This document shows positions 9,018 to 12,056 of a DNA stretch of 12,056 nucleotides, piece after piece. Source of the stretch: Amoebophrya sp. AT5.2 (taxonomy: Eukaryota; Sar; Dinophyceae; Syndiniales; Amoebophryaceae). The number at the start of each line of letters is the position of its first letter. The first letter of the stretch is position 1. Made by a program: the position numbers and the translations under genes. The DNA lies in assembly GCA_005223375.1 (NCBI GenBank), contig RXOD01005903.1, positions 1 through 12,056 on the forward strand, given 5' to 3'. The notes below the pieces were generated by a model, which was given only the letters and a program-made list of their open reading frames with translations, was not told the origin of the DNA and searched no databases.

Positions 9018-9891
9018 CAATACGTAATAGGTTGGAAACCGCGAAAACGCCTTGCTTGATGACGTTGCCCGAGAAGCCGGATGTGGATGGCACGAGTGTG
9101 TAGTGCAAACTCCGCTTCAGGGATTCCGTTTCGTCTTCTCTGTCCTCAAGTTTCGTGGTCATTTCCGAATCCTCCTGTTCCTCGACCACGTCGCTTTGGG
9201 TCATCGCCTCCTCCGAAGACATTACCCTTGTTCCAGGAGCGCCCTCGCCGGAGGTCGCCGGAGCTTCGGTGTCATTTCGCGCCTCTCTGACCGCGCTCTC
9301 TGCCCAGACCGATTCCCAAGCCGAACCCGTGTCGTCGACCTCCGTAGCATCAGCAGGGTTTATTTCCTCTTCTTCATCTTCAGAAAACTCGGCAGCTGCT
9401 ACTGCGCCTCGCTGTCTCCTTTTCGCCGTCTGCGACAACGGGCACGTCAGTTTCTTTTTGTTCGCCCCCGCCATTTTCTTTTCCTTCTCTTCCCGGTTTT
9501 TCCTCTCGTCCGCCCGCCAGGATTTTTCGTAGGAGACCTGGCGTGCGAGCGCCTCCAGGGGGAGATCGACGACCACTTTTTGAAAGATCACCGTGTCCTG
9601 GTACACATTCAGCCGGGTGCTGCCCGTGGTCGCCAGCGCCTCTTCGGGCGAAAGCGCTGCTTCCCAGGTTTCTTCCGCGACCAAGTCCTCCTTCGTGCGC
9701 GCACTGTCCAGCCCGTCCTCGCGTTCCAGGCTCTCCATCACGCCCCGCTGCCATGCGGCGGTGGTTGGCGGAAACAGCGCCTGCGTCTGCGGACGCCAGT
9801 CGTTCAGACCCTTCCAAAACGTGGACATCCACCTTACAAAAAGAACCCATGTGCCGAGGAAGAGGGGGCCGATGGCATACCATAGGGATAG
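9018..9891 (-). CDS. Exon C of the helicase gene: inter-domain region
   Basis: The frame is open from about 9936 to 9007. The segment upstream of the first ATG (9826-9828) reads LSLWYAIGPLFLGTWVLFVRW, which is clearly non-random, so the exon starts before that ATG. CAG|CTATCC at 9892-9894 gives a phase-0 start matching exon B. LNVYQDTVIFQKVVVDLPLE and ALARQVSYEKSW resemble the segment that precedes the second helicase domain in D6/D11-type enzymes. They are followed by a Lys/Arg-rich stretch and an acidic Ser/Glu linker. The hydrophobic stretch near the start could be a buried helix or a membrane segment. The helicase context favours the former. The exon ends at TACGTATTG (9018), phase 1. Confidence 0.65.
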
Positions 9892-10173
9892 CTGCCGCGC
9901 AGCTGCGAGTGCGACAGCGACAGTGGCAGTGCAGCACTAGCTTTAGCTACCTAGGAAACAAGGATATTAGGGATTCATATGCTGCCCAAACACTGGGCCC
10001 GGGAGTGGACAAGCTGGGTCCTCTGGGAGCAGGATGGATGGAAACGAAAGCGTCTTGTTCCGCAGTATACAGTGCCTCTACTTCAAGAAGAAGTATCAAA
10101 GTAGTGATCGGCTTTCATCTCGCGGAATAAATCAGCAGGGCGGGCCAGATGAACTTCATAACACGACAGGCAC
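9892..10173 (-). other. Probable GT-AG intron between exons B and C (282 bp)
   Basis: The exon B frame runs into TGA at about 10156, and the exon C frame opens after a TAG at about 9940, so sequence must be removed here. GACTTG|GTGCCTG (first base 10173) with GCGGCAG|CTATCC (last base 9892) joins phase 0 to phase 0. Further GT donors at CCT|GTC and GTC|GTG in the same frame are possible, as is a nearby CGCAG acceptor in another phase. The exact ends are therefore less sure than the intron itself. Confidence 0.5.
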
Positions 10174-11154
10174 CAAGTCCCGATATCGAAGTAAACAGCC
10201 TGGTATAATCTCGTTCTCGACAGTTCTTCTTTGTAAGCAGCCCTTCTTTCTGTGCGGAAGATTATTCGTCTTCGCCACGCTCGGGCCTTTGTCCGAGTCG
10301 GGGATCACGATTTCGTCTTGCTTTCCCTCCCTCATGTTTTTGTCTTCCAGTTCGTTCTTGGGGCAGGTGTTGGGGTTCTCCATGTTCTCCCAGTTCGAAG
10401 GCAGTAGCGAGATGCCGAGTGCGCGAACCCTCGTCCCCACGACCGGACGCTTTTGGAGCAGACTGATGCGCTCGGGACGTTCCCCGCTCGCCTCCTCGAG
10501 GAAGGCTGTTGTTGCATGCGTGTTCAAAAAATGCTTGGCAAAGTTGGGCCACAACGACCAGGAGTGTTGATTTTCTGGAGCTACTGGCTGTTCTTGCTGG
10601 TGTTGCCGTAGGATCGCTAGTTCGTGTGCCTTCTGTGCCACTGCCTGCCGGTCCTCGTCCCGGAGCTTCCGGACATCCAAAGCTTCCTGGTCCTCCTCGT
10701 CGACCTGCTCCCCTTGATGTCGATGTGCACTCTCTTGCGCTTGATAAGCTAGCTTCGAGGACTCCTCCTCGTCGATATCCATAAATATATGACCATCATC
10801 AGGTTCAGATTCAGGCCGTGGCTCTTCACCTTGGGACCCCGAAAAACTGGGTTCCAAAGTGTACTCCTCCTCCGGGATGCCTCCGGAGGGCGTGTCTGGG
10901 CGGAAGAAACTGATCATTCCGTCCGTCCCGAGCATTCCGTCCGCCGTCGACGTGTCGTCCGCGCGTTTCATCACTACCTCTCTGCGCTCGTTTTGCACCC
11001 CCTGCATCCACGGGTCACCCTTGGTGCCCCCGACCCCCGTGGTCGCCCACGGCAGGGCAGACGAGCACCACCGGTACAGCTGAGCGGTACTGCTTCGGCA
11101 GTGCGGCTGCCCCAGATCCGACGTCAGGGAGCCGCACAAAAGAGGCTTGCCCAG
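10174..11154 (-). CDS. Exon B of the helicase gene: post-motif-III region with acidic insert
   Basis: From the AAG|CTG boundary at 11154 to the proposed donor at 10174 this is exactly 327 codons. It begins LGKPLLCGSLTSDLG and contains AQLYRWCSSALPW, then an acidic, Gln-rich insert (DIDEEESSKLAYQ, EQVDEEDQEALD). Next come WSLWPNFAKHFLNTHATTAF and ISLLQKRPVVGTRVRALG, which look like structured helicase sequence. In the gene order it lies between motif III (exon A) and the second helicase domain (exons C and D), where D6/D11-type proteins are variable. No ATG is near its 5' end, and an in-frame TAA lies just upstream, so it must be an internal exon. I do not recognise a separate domain in it. 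Confidence 0.65.
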
Positions 11155-11485
11155 CTTCGCGAATTAGAGGAGAGAACTTCTTCATCGAGATCAATTTGCG
11201 TTTATTGTTTGATGTGTCTGGCCGTGGTCGCTTGATGTTGTGTCTGGGCGTATATGCAGCCGATGCTAAAATCTAAATCTTCCGGGAAGTAGTCTTTTAA
11301 AGACTCCTCGATTTCGGTGGAAAAACGATTTTTCGCTGTGGAGGACCCCAGAGACCACCTCCCGTCATCACCATCATCACCATCAGCTCATCGTCATCGA
11401 TGGAGAGAAGTGTGGCTGCACCATCAGCAAAGAAAGGGTTCCTAGAAAGGGAGGATGGAGCCGCACAAAAGAGGCTTACCGAGCT
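11128..11485. repeat. 29-bp direct repeat flanking an intron-like gap
   Basis: The segments 11128-11156 and 11457-11485 match at 27 of 29 bases, including 21 identical bases in a row. On the minus strand both copies encode ELGKPLLCGS/KLGKPLLCGS-type peptide in the frame of exon B. The upstream copy runs into a stop (ILPF then TAG) and the downstream copy continues as exon B. The upstream copy contains CG|GTAAG, a canonical donor. The matching bases of the downstream copy are GGCAAG. Confidence 0.85.
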
Positions 11486-11667
11486 CCTTGTTCATGCGCA
11501 TCGGAAGATATTAGTAGTAGAAAGACAAAGAGCGAATTTATTTTACTTAGTATATCTATCGAATATGTCGGGATCGGTTGAGATGAAATGCAAATGCAGT
11601 TGTTCTCGAAGATGCAGCGAAAATTCCCCCTAATCGAAGATTTCCTGTTGGTCCTTGCGACTCTTAC
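11155..11667 (-). other. Intronic region between exons A and B, structure unresolved
   Basis: The region has stops in every frame. Just upstream on the minus strand, exon A contains GAAA|GTAAGAGT, a near-perfect donor (first intron base 11667, phase 1). Exon B begins at a GCGAAG|CTG acceptor with phase 0, so one jump between them breaks the frame. A small extra exon around 11520-11486 (reading MRMNKELGK) or non-canonical ends may solve this. The region also holds a CATCAC/CATCAT microsatellite at 11365-11399 and a short palindrome AGTCTTTTAAAGACT at 11291-11305. Confidence 0.45.
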
Positions 11668-11881
11668 TTTCGTCCCGGCAGGCCCGGAGCACTTCTAATA
11701 GCTGCAGCTTGGGCGTCCCGGTGAGCAGAAACACCGGGTTGGCCAGCGCGTGGTGCTGCAGCCATTCGACGAACGAGTCCCGCGCCTCGAGCGCGTTCTG
11801 CGTGCCCTTGAACTCGATCAGCAGGTGGGCCTCGTCGACGAAAAGCGCGACGTTCGCGTTGTCCCACACGTCCAAGAAACG
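11668..11881 (-). CDS. Exon A: helicase motifs II and III
   Basis: This short open stretch reads FLDVWDNANVALFVDEAHLL (motif II/Walker B with DEAH, about 11825-11849) and, 31 residues after DEAH, FLLTGTP (motif III, 11712-11734). LQLLEVLRACRDE follows. This order and spacing fit the first RecA-like domain of superfamily 2 helicases of the D6/D11 type. The exon starts after an in-frame TAA at 11882-11884, and no AG acceptor lies between that stop and the conserved core, so its 5' splice junction seems non-canonical. Its 3' end is placed at A|GTAAGAGT. The frame runs on to a TAG at 11630 as an alternative. The ATP-binding motif I must lie in another exon, beyond or near the right edge. Confidence 0.75.
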
Positions 11882-12056
11882 TTAGAAAGCGCCATCCAAG
11901 ATGCTTTTTGCCATACCACCGATTTTATTCGCATGCATTGGAAGATTTTTGCTTATACATTTACAGATGTACTAGTGCTAGATAGACAGTCAAAATGGAC
12001 ATCCAGCCCTGAAAATAGTACGACCGACGCCAGCGGAGCCGACAATCAGAAGCACT
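11882..12056 (-). other. Gap upstream of exon A, with a possible exon fragment at the edge
   Basis: Most of this is AT-rich and stop-rich on the minus strand and looks intronic. The last bases, 12055-12017, read VLLIVGSAGVGRT before a stop about 27 bases further. This resembles a P-loop with Arg where Lys is expected, and a GT falls within the motif so that an intron could interrupt it. The distance to the DEAH motif would be far too short for a helicase motif I if joined directly, so I regard it as a possible fragment only. Confidence 0.25.

Noticed and set aside
9052..9885. Plus-strand 277-codon frame opposite exon C
   Set aside because: It has an unusual Arg/Phe/Leu composition and no recognisable motif. 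The minus-strand frame fits the phase of its neighbours.
9991..10007. GC-rich palindrome around GGGCCCGGG in the exon B/C intron
   Set aside because: The arms are short and imperfect. It is not distinguishable from chance in GC-rich DNA.
11365..11399. CATCAC/CATCAT run as a possible CRISPR or His-rich coding segment
   Set aside because: It is a simple imperfect microsatellite inside a stop-rich intron with no spacer structure.
1..12056. Bacterial or viral contig with frameshifted genes
   Set aside because: Gaps of 130-417 bp with GT-AG ends, pyrimidine tracts and matching phases are better explained by spliceosomal introns than by frameshifts.
1..12056. tRNA, rRNA or CRISPR array
   Set aside because: I saw no cloverleaf, conserved rRNA segment or regularly spaced repeat on either strand by eye. 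A covariance-model search was not possible.

Overview
The window looks like nuclear DNA of a microbial eukaryote. All convincing coding sequence lies on the minus strand, in long GC-rich exons separated by more AT-rich, stop-rich gaps. Three of those gaps can be removed as GT-AG introns with exact phase agreement. One-way coding, very large low-complexity Ala/Glu/Ser-rich exons, and introns carrying inverted repeats are reminiscent of dinoflagellates, especially Amoebophrya-like parasites known for introner elements. That is an inference from style, not an identification.

Reading right to left (5' to 3' on the minus strand), the window is dominated by one large gene that is cut off at the right edge. 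Exon A (about 11881-11668) holds helicase motif II (VDEAH) and motif III (LTGTP). Exon B (11154-10174), exon C (9891-9018), exon D (8600-7085) and exon E (6954-4322 or 4311) join into a continuous frame of about 2000 codons through three GT-AG introns (282, 417 and 130 bp). Exon D carries the C-terminal helicase half, including a QxxGRxxRnnGH motif VI. Together they resemble the D6/D11-like superfamily 2 helicases best known from large DNA viruses and sporadically present in protists. Exon E adds a long domain I do not recognise and two tandem SAP-like helix-extension-helix modules.

A final long exon or separate gene (4062-666) starts with a third SAP-like module. It continues as a roughly 900-residue acidic, Ala-rich low-complexity chain and ends with two classical SAP-like modules and lysine-rich tracts. 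It is either the 3' exon of the same gene or a tandem neighbour. The 259-bp gap before it carries terminal inverted repeats, and the best canonical splice sites leave the frame off by one base, so the junction is open. If all parts are one product, it would be a nuclear, DNA- or chromatin-binding helicase of more than 3000 residues.

The gaps are the most unusual part. Two have inverted repeats near their ends, one has a strong 16-bp-stem hairpin, and one is bounded by a 29-bp direct repeat that encodes the same peptide on both sides. This is what intron gain by insertion or local duplication would leave. Positions 1-665, downstream of the last stop, hold no gene I can support.
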